Origin: Rhodococcus jostii NBRC 16295
Lineage (GTDB): Bacteria; Actinomycetota; Actinomycetes; Mycobacteriales; Mycobacteriaceae
NCBI RefSeq assembly: GCF_001894825.1
Contig: NZ_BCWY01000032.1
Span: 1-64,000, forward strand
DNA length: 64,000 nucleotides
Direction of reading: 5' to 3'
Numbering within the stretch: the stretch's first letter is position 1; the number at the start of each line of letters is the position of its first letter. The notes under the pieces are model-generated. The model saw only the letters and a list, made by a program, of their open reading frames with translations. It searched no databases and was not told the DNA's origin. The position numbers were made by a program, and so were the translations under genes. Positions 16,821 to 25,331 of this stretch are shown piece after piece.

Positions 16821-17253
16821 GCAGGAATCCGTCGCGGCGGCCCCGCGACCCCAGGGCCGCTACATTCCCGCCGTCGTGCACGGCGGAATCGCCTACAGCG
16901 CCGGGATGACACCACGCCGCGGCGGTGAACTGACCGTCACCGGCATCGTCGGAAGGGACGTGGACATTCCGGAGGCCCGGGAGGCCGCAGGGTTGGCGGC
17001 GAGAAATGCGATCGCCGCCATTTCCGCGGCCGTCGGCGGCACGGCGGCCATCTCCCGTTGCCTGCGCATGAGCGTCTTCATCGCGTGTACGCGGGACTTC
17101 CACGAGCTGTCCGCGGTGGCCGACGGAGCGTCCGACGCGCTGGTCGAGAGCCTGGGATCAGAGGCTCTGCCGGTGCGCAGTGCGATCGGCGTGTACGCCC
17201 TGCCGTCCGGTGCGCCCGTGGAGATTGAGCTCACAGTGGCCGTATCTCCGTAG
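16813..17253 (+). CDS. RidA family (YjgF/UK114) protein
   Basis: Protein of 146 aa with the RidA chorismate-mutase-like fold. The Arg that binds the carboxylate of the imine is kept (PVRSAIGVYALPSGAPVEIE, near residues 126-143). RidA enzymes hydrolyse reactive enamines/imines to ketone and ammonia; divergent subfamilies occur in amine catabolic clusters. GTG 16813 lies 11 nt after AGGAAGG and overlaps the previous gene by 8 nt. Its presence supports an imine intermediate. Confidence 0.82.
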   Translation: MSEQESVAAAPRPQGRYIPAVVHGGIAYSAGMTPRRGGELTVTGIVGRDVDIPEAREAAGLAARNAIAAISAAVGGTAAISRCLRMSVFIACTRDFHELSAVADGASDALVESLGSEALPVRSAIGVYALPSGAPVEIELTVAVSP

Positions 17254-17288
17254 ACCCGGTACCGGGCACTCGGGTATAAATACATCTT
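17251..17288 (+). promoter_or_regulatory. GntR gene promoter with palindrome; leaderless start
   Basis: A weak -35 (TAGACC, 17251-17256) and -10 TATAAA (17275-17280) are spaced 18 bp and place the transcript start at about 17287-17289, on the GTG start codon. Between them is a perfect 12-bp palindrome CCCGGTACCGGG (17255-17266), a possible autoregulatory operator. Confidence 0.45.
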
Positions 17289-17942
17289 GTGTCTATGTTG
17301 TATTCCGCCGCGGAGCAGGCCTACCGCGAGGTCAAGGAGCTCATCCTGTCGGGCGGTCTGCCCGGCGGTGAACTGATCAGCGAGGGCGAGATCGCCGGAC
17401 GGATGGGCCTGAGCCGCACCCCCGTGCGCGAGGCCTTCCTCCGGCTCGAGGCCGAGGGTTGGATGCGGCTGTACCCGAAGCGCGGCGCCCTGATCGTGCC
17501 CGTCGCGGACGGCGAGGCGGAACACGTGGTCGACGCCCGGCAACTCGTCGAGACGCACAGCGTCCGGCTGCTCGCCGACCAGCCCCGCACCCGCGAACTG
17601 CTCGTTGCGCGCCTCCGCGAGAACCTCGTGGAGCAGCAGGAGATCGCGGAGCGAGGTGACGTCGCCGCGTTCAGCGCCGCGGACGCCGACTTCCATCGGA
17701 TGATCGTCGAGGCCGGGGAGAACCCGCTGCTCGCAACGTTCTACTCCAGCATCCGTGAACGGCAGCGCCGGATGACGGCCCACTCGATCACCCGCGATCC
17801 GGGCCAACTGCCCCGGATCATCGCCGACCACGAGAACTTGACCGAGCTCGTCGAAGCGGGTGACGCCGCCGGGTTCGACGCCGCGGTGCTCGTCCACATG
17901 CGGCAGGTCCACGCACTCAATCCGAGAGGAGTCGCGCGATGA
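17289..17942 (+). CDS. GntR family (FadR/FCD) transcriptional regulator
   Basis: Regulator of 217 aa with an N-terminal winged helix-turn-helix (SEGEIAGRMGLSRTPVREA, residues 34-52) and an all-helical FCD ligand domain with metal-binding-type residues (DADFHRMIVEA; HENLTELVEAGD). GTG 17289 is probably the first transcribed codon; ATG 17295 is the alternative. It overlaps the MFS gene by ATGA and likely represses the catabolic cluster and its transporter until the substrate appears. Confidence 0.87.
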   Translation: MSMLYSAAEQAYREVKELILSGGLPGGELISEGEIAGRMGLSRTPVREAFLRLEAEGWMRLYPKRGALIVPVADGEAEHVVDARQLVETHSVRLLADQPRTRELLVARLRENLVEQQEIAERGDVAAFSAADADFHRMIVEAGENPLLATFYSSIRERQRRMTAHSITRDPGQLPRIIADHENLTELVEAGDAAGFDAAVLVHMRQVHALNPRGVAR

Positions 17943-19276
17943 CCGTCGTCCGGGACAACCCCGCGGACACTGCCGTCGAGCCGGTGTCGTCGCCGCGGCA
18001 CTGGATGCTGGTGGCCGCGACGATGTTCGCGGTGGCGTGGGGCGGCAACGAATTCACCCCGCTGCTCGGGATGTACCGCACGGACCACGGCTTCTCGGCG
18101 GTGACCGTCGACCTGTTCCTGTTCGCGTACGTGCTGGGGATCGTCCCCGCACTGCTGCTCGGCGGGCCGTTGTCCGACCGCCTCGGGCGGCGTCCGATCC
18201 TGCTGCCCGCCCCCGTTCTGACGATCGTCGGGTCGATGCTGCTCGCGTTCGGCTCCGACTCGGCGGCCCTGCTGATCGTGGGACGCATCCTGTGCGGCGT
18301 CGCGCTCGGGCTCGGCATGGCCGTCGGCGGCAGCTGGGTGAAGGAACTGTCGACCGCGCCGTGGGATCCCGCCGCCACCGACGGCGCCGGCGCACGCCGG
18401 GCAGCGATGAGCCTGACCGGCGGATTCGGTCTCGGCGCGGGCGTCGCCGGTGTTCTCGCCCAGTGGGCGCCGCTGCCGAGCGTGCTGTCCTACGCCGTGC
18501 ACGGCGCGATCGCCATCGCTGCTGCGGTCGCGCTGTGGCGGGCCCCCGAGACCCGCACGGCCCAGCCCGTGTCCGAACGAGTCTCCCTCGTCCGCGACCT
18601 CGCGATCCCGTCCGCCTCCCACAAGCGGTTTCTCTTCGTGATCGCGCCGCTCGCACCGTGGGTGTTCGGGACGGCGGCCGCCGCCTACGCGGTGCTGCCG
18701 TCGCTGATGTCCGGCCACACCGGTGGGCTGCCTCTCGCGTTCTCCGCGCTCATGTGCATGGTCGGCCTCGGGGCGGGCTTCGCCATCCAGGCACTCGGTC
18801 GCAAGATCGACACGCCCCGCAACGCGCGCGCCGTCGTGGTGTCGCTCGTCTTCGTCCTCGCCGGAATGGTCGCGGCCGTCGTCGCGGCGTCCGCGCTGAC
18901 CGTTCCGCTCGCGCTCGTCGCCGCCGTCGTGCTCGGCTGCGGATACGGCATGGCCATGGTGTCGGGACTGCAGGAGATCCAGCGGATCGCGGGACCGGAC
19001 GACCTCGCCGGACTCACCGCGGTCTTCTACTCGCTGACGTATCTGGGATTCGGGACGCCCGTCGTGATGGCATACCTGTCCGAGACGTTCCCGGCGGTGA
19101 CGTATCCGAGAATGTTCGTCTTCGGCGCGGTCGCGGCCGCGGGATGCCTCGCGCTGGCACTCACCAAGTGGCGGTCGTACCTCCCGAACTCGGAGGTGAC
19201 GGCAGATCACATCGGTGGCAGCGTCTTCTCCCCGAGCCAGGAATCCCACAGCCGGCGCAGTGGTTCGTCGGTGTAG
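17939..19276 (+). CDS. MFS transporter, aromatic acid/sugar-porter type
   Basis: Twelve-helix major facilitator of 445 aa. Motif A (GGPLSDRLGRRPIL, near residue 75) and a large central loop are visible. It is coupled by ATGA to the GntR regulator, so it is probably the uptake system for the substrate of the catabolic cluster. Its last 70 nt overlap the convergent M1 peptidase gene, and the terminal 25-30 residues look unconserved. Confidence 0.82.
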   Translation: MTVVRDNPADTAVEPVSSPRHWMLVAATMFAVAWGGNEFTPLLGMYRTDHGFSAVTVDLFLFAYVLGIVPALLLGGPLSDRLGRRPILLPAPVLTIVGSMLLAFGSDSAALLIVGRILCGVALGLGMAVGGSWVKELSTAPWDPAATDGAGARRAAMSLTGGFGLGAGVAGVLAQWAPLPSVLSYAVHGAIAIAAAVALWRAPETRTAQPVSERVSLVRDLAIPSASHKRFLFVIAPLAPWVFGTAAAAYAVLPSLMSGHTGGLPLAFSALMCMVGLGAGFAIQALGRKIDTPRNARAVVVSLVFVLAGMVAAVVAASALTVPLALVAAVVLGCGYGMAMVSGLQEIQRIAGPDDLAGLTAVFYSLTYLGFGTPVVMAYLSETFPAVTYPRMFVFGAVAAAGCLALALTKWRSYLPNSEVTADHIGGSVFSPSQESHSRRSGSSV

Positions 19277-20523
19277 TGGGTTGCCAGGTCGGTGAACTGC
19301 TCACTCGTGACCGTGGAGTGGCGATGGACCAGCGTCCACTGCCGCAGCAACGCGAAGAACTTGTCGTCGCCGAGCCGGCGTCGTAATGCGTGAAGTGTGA
19401 GAGCGCCGCGCTTGTAGACGCGGTCGTCGAACATCAACTGCGGTCCCGGATCGGCGATCACCAGATCCTGCGGTTTCCGGGCCAAGCCCTGATGCGCCTG
19501 GACTGCGAGTCGGTGCGCCGACGGCCCACCGGAGTTCTCCGACCAGATCCACTCCGCGTAACAGGCGAATCCCTCGTGCAACCAGATGTCCCGCCACTGG
19601 CCGAGCGTCAGGCTGTTGCCGAACCACTGGTGGGCGAGTTCGTGCGCCACCAGTCGTTCGGACCAGCGCCGCCCGGTGCAATGGTTGGCGCCGAAGATCG
19701 ACAGCCCCTGCGCCTCGAGCGGGATCTCCAACTCGTCGTCGGTCACGACCACCGTGTAGTCGGCGAACGGGTAGGGGCCGAACAACCGGCCGAACACGTC
19801 CATCATCTGAGGCTGGCGGCCGAAGTCCACGTCGAACGACGCACGCAGTCGCGGCGGGTGGACGGCGAACATCGGAACACTCCCCGACGCGAAGCTGCGG
19901 CGTTCGTACGGTCCGATCTGGATGGTGGCCAGGTAACTCGGCATCGGCTCGGTCTGCTCGTAGACCCACGTCGTTTGACTGGCCCGGGTCTGCTTGCCGA
20001 CCAGGGCCCCGTTGGCCACGGTGTAGTACGGCGAATCGGTGGTGATCGCGATGCGGTAACTAGCCTTCGAACTCGGATGGTCGTCGCAGGGAAACCAGGA
20101 CGCCGCCCCGTTGGGCTGGCTCGCGACGAGCGCTCCTTCCGACAGTTCCTCCCAGCCGACCTCGCCCCACATGCTGCGGATCGGTTTCGGGGAACCCCCG
20201 TATTGAACGGTGAGCACCAGGGCGCCACCCGCCGGGATCTTCTGGGCGGGCGTGATGATCAGCTTGCCGTTCCGGTGCAGCCACTTCGTGTTGCGGGAAC
20301 CGTTGGCCGCGACCTTCGTCACGTGCAGGTTGGACGCCAGGTCCAGGGCGAACCGGGACCGTGCCTCGGTGGTCACCGCGGTGATCGTGGCCTTTCCTGC
20401 CAAGCGGTTGCTGTGGACCTTGTACGCGAGTTCGAGGTCGTACCGCGACACCCGGTATCCGCGGTTGCCGTTCTGGGGGAGGTACGGATCGACCGGTTCG
20501 TCGATCCCCTTGCCGGGCTTCAC
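19207..20523 (-). CDS. M1 family zinc metallopeptidase
   Basis: Aminopeptidase-like protein of 438 aa. The zinc site HELAH (in VAHELAHQWFGN) and the downstream Glu in WLHEGFACYAEW give the HExxH-X18-E pattern; the substrate-anchor motif equivalent to GAMEN reads EAQGL, and a catalytic Tyr is present (RVYKRGA). No signal peptide is seen. GTG 20523 is chosen because it overlaps the NRPS stop by 4 nt (GTGA); GTG 20559 is possible. Tight coupling to a Pls/PosA synthetase suggests it trims or degrades that enzyme's polymer. Confidence 0.85.
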   Translation of the reverse strand: MKPGKGIDEPVDPYLPQNGNRGYRVSRYDLELAYKVHSNRLAGKATITAVTTEARSRFALDLASNLHVTKVAANGSRNTKWLHRNGKLIITPAQKIPAGGALVLTVQYGGSPKPIRSMWGEVGWEELSEGALVASQPNGAASWFPCDDHPSSKASYRIAITTDSPYYTVANGALVGKQTRASQTTWVYEQTEPMPSYLATIQIGPYERRSFASGSVPMFAVHPPRLRASFDVDFGRQPQMMDVFGRLFGPYPFADYTVVVTDDELEIPLEAQGLSIFGANHCTGRRWSERLVAHELAHQWFGNSLTLGQWRDIWLHEGFACYAEWIWSENSGGPSAHRLAVQAHQGLARKPQDLVIADPGPQLMFDDRVYKRGALTLHALRRRLGDDKFFALLRQWTLVHRHSTVTSEQFTDLATHYTDEPLRRLWDSWLGEKTLPPM

Positions 20524-23500
20524 GTGCCCGGCCACGGGGCGATCGGGTTGCCCTGCCACCGCGTGGACGGCGGCACCGTGTCGCCGCGCATGACGAGGGA
20601 GGCCGGACCGACCGTGGCGCCTTCGCCGATCCGGGCGGCGGGCAGCGCGACACAGTGCGGGCCGAGGGTGGCGCCGGCTCCGAGGATGACGGTGTCCATG
20701 GACATGATCCGATCATGGAACAGGTGAGTCTGCACGACGCACCCCCGTTCCACGGTCGCGCCGTCGCCCAGCGTCACGAGATCGGCCTCGGGGAGCCAGT
20801 AGGTTTCACACCACACACCCTTGCCGATGGTGGCGCCGAGGCCCCGCAACCACACGTTGAGTACGGCGGTGCCGGTGGCGGCGCGCGCGAACCAGGGCGC
20901 GGCGACGGTCTCCACGAAAGCGTCCGACACCTCGTTCCGCCACACGAACGAACTCCACAGCGGATGCTCGATCTTCCCGATCCGTCCCACCACCAGCCAT
21001 TTCGCGATCACGGAGATCAGCCCGGCGACCGCACCCGCGACGAGGAGGACGATCCCGCTGGTGAGCGCCGCGAGCCAGAAACCGACGAGGTCGGTCATCA
21101 CCTCCAGCGCGAACAACACGCCGAGGCCGATCCCGAACGTCACGATCACCGGAATGAGGCGGCACGTTTCGACGACGGCGCGAGCGACCTTGAGCCGGAA
21201 CGGCGGACGGAACGTGCGGCTCGCGTCGGTGTCGCCGGGCGCACGGCGGAGGCGGACCGGGGGACTGCCCAGCCAGGAGGAACCGGATTTCGCCTTCGAC
21301 GGAGTGGCCGAGAGCACCGCGACGAGTCCGTTCTTGGGAACCCGCCGACCGGGACCGGTCATCCCGGAGTTGCCGAGGAAGGCGCGCTTGCCGATCTTCG
21401 CGTGTTCGATGTGCATCCAGCCGCCGCCGAGTCCGTAGCTCGCGATCATCGTGTCGTCGGCGAGAAACGCGCCGTCGGCCACGGTGGTGAACTTCGGCAG
21501 CATGAGGACGGTCGACGCTTCCACGTTCTTGCCGATCCGGGCGCCGAGCAACCGCAGCCATCCCGGCGTCAGCAGGCTCGCGTACAGCGGGAACAGGAAG
21601 GTGCGGGCGGAGTCCATCAGTCGTTCGGTGGCCCACACCTGCCAGCCGATGCGACTGCGCACCGGGTGATACCCCTCATGCAGTCCGATGGACAGCAGCC
21701 GAACGGACACGACCGTCAGGACGGCGAACACGGCGAGGCTGACGAGCGTCGCGACGGGCAGGATCACCACGGACTGGAGTACTGCGGACCCGAGCGTGCC
21801 TGCGCTGCGGATCCACCACCCGATCACCACGATTCCGGCGACGAGCGCGAAGATCGGCAGCCCGGCGATGAGCATCGACGTCACACCGAACACGGGAACC
21901 CAGTACGACGCGCGCCGCGGCGTCTCCTCCGGCCACGGGTGGACGGCCTTGCCCACCTTGACCGCGGGCGAACCGGCCCAGTGCTGATTGGCCTTGACCC
22001 GTCCGAACACGGCGGAACCGGCCTCGACTTCGGCGTTACGCCCGATGGTGGCGCCGGGCAGCAGTGTCGACCGCGCGCCCACCGAGGCGCCGGGACCGAT
22101 TTTGATCTCGCCGATGTGGACGACGTCGCCGTCGACCCAGTGCCCGGACAGATCGACCTCGGGTTCGACCGAGCAGCCTTCGCCGAGTTCGAGCATGCCG
22201 GTGACCGGTGGCAGCGTGTGCAGGTCCACACCCTTGCCGACCGTGGCGCCGAGCGCCCGCGCGTAGTAGAGCATCCACGGGGCGCCGGACAGGTTCGCGG
22301 CGCCGCTGGCCTCGGTGAGGCGCAGTGCCACCCACAGTCGCACGTGTTCGCTGCCCCCTCGGGGATACGTTCCCGGCTCGAGTCCGCGCAGCAGGATCCG
22401 TGAGCCGATCACCGAGATCGCCATCCGGCCGACCGGGCTGATGAACGCGAAGAAGGCGAGCAGAATCCACAACCACGACACCGTCGGCGCCCACGGCACG
22501 GCCGCGAACCACGAGAAGGCGTTGTTCGCGATCGCCAGCCACGTGACCCACTGCAGGCCGGTGAGGGTGGTGAGCGGAACGGTCGCCGCGATCTGCGCGA
22601 GCTGGCTTCGCCGCGGAGTCGGGGTGACCTCGCGGGGTTCGGCGGCGTCGATCGGCGCCAGCTCGTCGAGGTATTCGGCGAGTGAACCGAGCCGTGGATG
22701 GTCGTAGAGCTGGGCGACCGTCACCTCGGGGAACCGTTCGCGCAGCGCCGTGACCAGCTGGGCGGCGGACAGCGATCCGCCGCCGAGTTCGAAGAAGTCG
22801 TCGTCGGACCCCGTGATCTCGGCGCCGAGAATCGACGTCCACAACCCGGCGACCCACGCCTGCGTGCCCTCGAGACCCAATTTCTCCGCGGCGTCGTCGA
22901 CACCCGGCGGAGGCCAGGGGAGTGCGTTGCGGTCGACCTTCCCCGACGTTCGGGTGGGGAGTTCGTCGACCAGCACCAGCCGCGGGACCAGCGCCGCGGG
23001 GAGTTGCCCGGTGAGCGCGGCGTGCGCCGCCTTGAGGTCGAAGTCGGGGTTGGTACTGGCCAGGTAGCCGACGAGGACCTGGTGACCGGCACCGGTCCTG
23101 CGTACGGCCGCGGCCGCGCCGCCGACGCCGGGAAGGTTCTGCAGGGCGTTGTCTACCTCGCCCAGTTCGATCCGCCTGCCACCGAGTTTCACCTGATCGT
23201 CCGCGCGACCCTGGAAGAGGAGTCCGCTGCGGTCCAGGCGGACGAGGTCGCCGCTGCGGTAGGCGCGATCCCAGCCGAGCGTCGGCATCGGGGCGTACTT
23301 CTCGGCGTCCTTCGCCGGGTCGAGGTACCGGGCCAGGCCGACACCGCCGATCACCAGTTCGCCCACCTCGCCCTCGGGCACGGGTTCCCCGGCCGCGTCG
23401 ACCACTGCGAGATCCCAGCCGTCCAGCGGGAGGCCGATGCTGACCGGACTCTTGCCGTCCATCAGCGCGCCGCAGGCCACGACCGTCGCTTCGGTGGGCC

Positions 23501-24410
23501 CGTACGTGTTCCACACCTCGCGCCCGTCGACGGCGAGCCGCTCCGCCAGTTCGGGTGGGCAGGCCTCGCCGCCGAAGATCAGCAGTCGCACCGCCTCGAG
23601 CGCTTCGGCAGGCCACAGCGACGCCAGGGTCGGCACAGTCGAGACGATGCTGACGTCGCGTGCGACGAGCCACGGTCCGAGGTCCATACCGCTGCGTACC
23701 AGGGACCGGGGCGCGGGAACGAGGCAGGCACCGTGACGCCACGCGAGCCACATCTCCTCGCAGGACGCGTCGAACGCCACCGACAGTCCGGCCAGCACCC
23801 GGTCTCCGGGCCGGATCGGGTCTTCCTGCAGGAACATCCGGGCCTCGGCGTCCACGAAGGCCGCTGCGTTGCGATGGTTCACGGCCACGCCCTTGGGGGT
23901 GCCGGTGGACCCGGAGGTGAAGATGATCCAGGCGTCGTCGTCGACGGTCGGCGGACGGGCGCTCGGCGACTCTTCCCTCTCCGGGGCGGTGCCCGAGGAG
24001 ATGCCCGTGCCGGTCACCACGCACCGCACCTGCGCCTCACCGAACACGAGTTCGGCGCGTTCCTCGGGGTCGTCCGCGTCGACCGGTACGTACGCGGCGC
24101 CGACGGCGAGCGTCGCCAGGATCGCGACATACAACGAGCAGGACCCCGAGGGCATGCGGATACCGACACGATCGCCGGCCCCGACGCCCGATTCGGCGAG
24201 GACCTCGGCGGTCTGCCGGATCTCCTCGAGCAGTTCGCGGTACGTCAGCGACGTCGTACCGTCGTCGACCGCCGGGGCTTCGGGGTTCGCCTCGGCAGTG
24301 GCGACCAGGATGTCGACGAGGGTGCGCGGCGCCGGCGCGAATTCGCGGCGGAGGAATTCCCGGGGTATACGGAGCGACAGGTCCGAATCCGTCGGCGACT
24401 GGAGAGACAA
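20520..24410 (-). CDS. Pls/PosA-family membrane nonribosomal peptide synthetase
   Basis: Single-module enzyme of 1296 aa. An adenylation domain (about 20-500) carries TSGSTGTPKGVAVNH, FDAS with the Asp that binds an alpha-amino group, NTYGPTEATV and GRADDQVKLGGRRIE. The carrier domain has its phosphopantetheine Ser546 in LGGGSLS. The remaining 700 residues alternate three pairs of membrane helices (about 620-690, 850-920, 1100-1160) with three left-handed beta-helix hexapeptide domains. That is the layout of epsilon-poly-L-lysine synthetase Pls and relatives, which make isopeptide homopolymers without condensation domains. TTG 24410 has AAGGA 8 nt upstream. The monomer cannot be read confidently. 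Confidence 0.88.
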   Translation of the reverse strand: MSLQSPTDSDLSLRIPREFLRREFAPAPRTLVDILVATAEANPEAPAVDDGTTSLTYRELLEEIRQTAEVLAESGVGAGDRVGIRMPSGSCSLYVAILATLAVGAAYVPVDADDPEERAELVFGEAQVRCVVTGTGISSGTAPEREESPSARPPTVDDDAWIIFTSGSTGTPKGVAVNHRNAAAFVDAEARMFLQEDPIRPGDRVLAGLSVAFDASCEEMWLAWRHGACLVPAPRSLVRSGMDLGPWLVARDVSIVSTVPTLASLWPAEALEAVRLLIFGGEACPPELAERLAVDGREVWNTYGPTEATVVACGALMDGKSPVSIGLPLDGWDLAVVDAAGEPVPEGEVGELVIGGVGLARYLDPAKDAEKYAPMPTLGWDRAYRSGDLVRLDRSGLLFQGRADDQVKLGGRRIELGEVDNALQNLPGVGGAAAAVRRTGAGHQVLVGYLASTNPDFDLKAAHAALTGQLPAALVPRLVLVDELPTRTSGKVDRNALPWPPPGVDDAAEKLGLEGTQAWVAGLWTSILGAEITGSDDDFFELGGGSLSAAQLVTALRERFPEVTVAQLYDHPRLGSLAEYLDELAPIDAAEPREVTPTPRRSQLAQIAATVPLTTLTGLQWVTWLAIANNAFSWFAAVPWAPTVSWLWILLAFFAFISPVGRMAISVIGSRILLRGLEPGTYPRGGSEHVRLWVALRLTEASGAANLSGAPWMLYYARALGATVGKGVDLHTLPPVTGMLELGEGCSVEPEVDLSGHWVDGDVVHIGEIKIGPGASVGARSTLLPGATIGRNAEVEAGSAVFGRVKANQHWAGSPAVKVGKAVHPWPEETPRRASYWVPVFGVTSMLIAGLPIFALVAGIVVIGWWIRSAGTLGSAVLQSVVILPVATLVSLAVFAVLTVVSVRLLSIGLHEGYHPVRSRIGWQVWATERLMDSARTFLFPLYASLLTPGWLRLLGARIGKNVEASTVLMLPKFTTVADGAFLADDTMIASYGLGGGWMHIEHAKIGKRAFLGNSGMTGPGRRVPKNGLVAVLSATPSKAKSGSSWLGSPPVRLRRAPGDTDASRTFRPPFRLKVARAVVETCRLIPVIVTFGIGLGVLFALEVMTDLVGFWLAALTSGIVLLVAGAVAGLISVIAKWLVVGRIGKIEHPLWSSFVWRNEVSDAFVETVAAPWFARAATGTAVLNVWLRGLGATIGKGVWCETYWLPEADLVTLGDGATVERGCVVQTHLFHDRIMSMDTVILGAGATLGPHCVALPAARIGEGATVGPASLVMRGDTVPPSTRWQGNPIAPWPGT

Positions 24411-24550
24411 TCCAGGATTCCTTCTCTGAGCGGTGGTGGTGCGTACGGCTCGTTATCTCACGATCAAGTGACCAGATGGTGAACAGTTGGTGGTGCGTAG
24501 GGCTTCTTCGACCATTCTTCACCCGCAGTTCGCATGTTTCGCGCCGCACA

Positions 24551-24580
24551 TGTCGAAGTTCCTCCGACTTCTTCGTCGTC
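24551..24580 (+). promoter_or_regulatory. Candidate ECF42-dependent promoter
   Basis: TGTCGA (24551-24556), 17 bp, then CGTC (24574-24577, repeated at 24577-24580) matches the -35 TGTCGA and -10 CGA/TC type motif reported for ECF42 sigma factors. It lies 50 bp before the DGPF gene that precedes the sigma factor, so the pair is probably autoregulated. Confidence 0.55.
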
Positions 24581-24629
24581 TGGTCAGAAGGAGCACCCGA
24601 GTTCCTTCTTTTCGAGGAAGGATGACCTC

Positions 24630-25331
24630 ATGTACTACCTGGCATTGCTGGCGGACGAGAAGAACGCCACCGAATGGGCACCGGACAGTCCGGAGTTCGC
24701 GGTGGCCGTTGCGCGCCACGAGGCGTTCACGGAGAGTGCGGGCTCCGCGATCGTCGGAGGTGGTGCGCTGTATCCGAGCGCGGAGGCGGCGACCATCCGG
24801 AACGAGGACGGCCGCGCGCTGATCACGGACGGTCCGTTCGCGGAGACCGCGGAGGTGGTCGGCGGTTTCTACGTCCTCGAGGGACCGGACCTGGACGAGG
24901 TGCTCACTGTCGCGCGGCACATCCCCGAGGCGATCATCGAGTTGTGGCCGATGTTCGAGTGGATGCCCGTGACCGATCAGAAAGGTTGCTGGATGGCGCT
25001 GCTCCGCGAACCGGTGGCGGCGGCGGTGGCGCCGGGCACACCCCAGTGGGACGAGGGAATGGCCGAGCACGAGAAGTTCGGTCGGCTCGCCGGGGCCGCG
25101 GTGCGTGGCGGCGGAGCCCTCTATCCGCCGGACTCCGCGACGACGATCCGCGTTCGCGACGGGGAACTTCTGCTCACCGACGGCCCCTTCGCCGAGACAG
25201 CCGAGGTCGCGAACGGTCTGTACGTGCTGGCTGCCGACGACCGGGAGAGTGCGATCGCGTTGTCGGCGAAGATCCCGGTGACGCCGAAAGGCTGCATCGA
25301 ACTCCGGCAGATCGTCGGCTACGCCGAGTAA
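24630..25331 (+). CDS. DGPF (YciI-related) domain protein, tandem
   Basis: Protein of 233 aa made of two YciI/DGPF domains; the signature TDGPFAETAEV appears twice, near residues 70 and 180. DGPF proteins accompany ECF42 sigma factors across actinobacteria; their biochemical role is unknown. ATG 24630 follows GAGGAAGG. Its stop overlaps the sigma factor start (TAATG). It may modulate the sigma factor's C-terminal extension or be its main target. Confidence 0.85.
   Translation: MYYLALLADEKNATEWAPDSPEFAVAVARHEAFTESAGSAIVGGGALYPSAEAATIRNEDGRALITDGPFAETAEVVGGFYVLEGPDLDEVLTVARHIPEAIIELWPMFEWMPVTDQKGCWMALLREPVAAAVAPGTPQWDEGMAEHEKFGRLAGAAVRGGGALYPPDSATTIRVRDGELLLTDGPFAETAEVANGLYVLAADDRESAIALSAKIPVTPKGCIELRQIVGYAE

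Noticed and set aside
17289-17304. AATACA-N14-TGTATT inverted repeat around the GntR start as operator
   Set aside because: The arms lie partly within the coding start and are short; the 12-bp palindrome between promoter elements is a better candidate.
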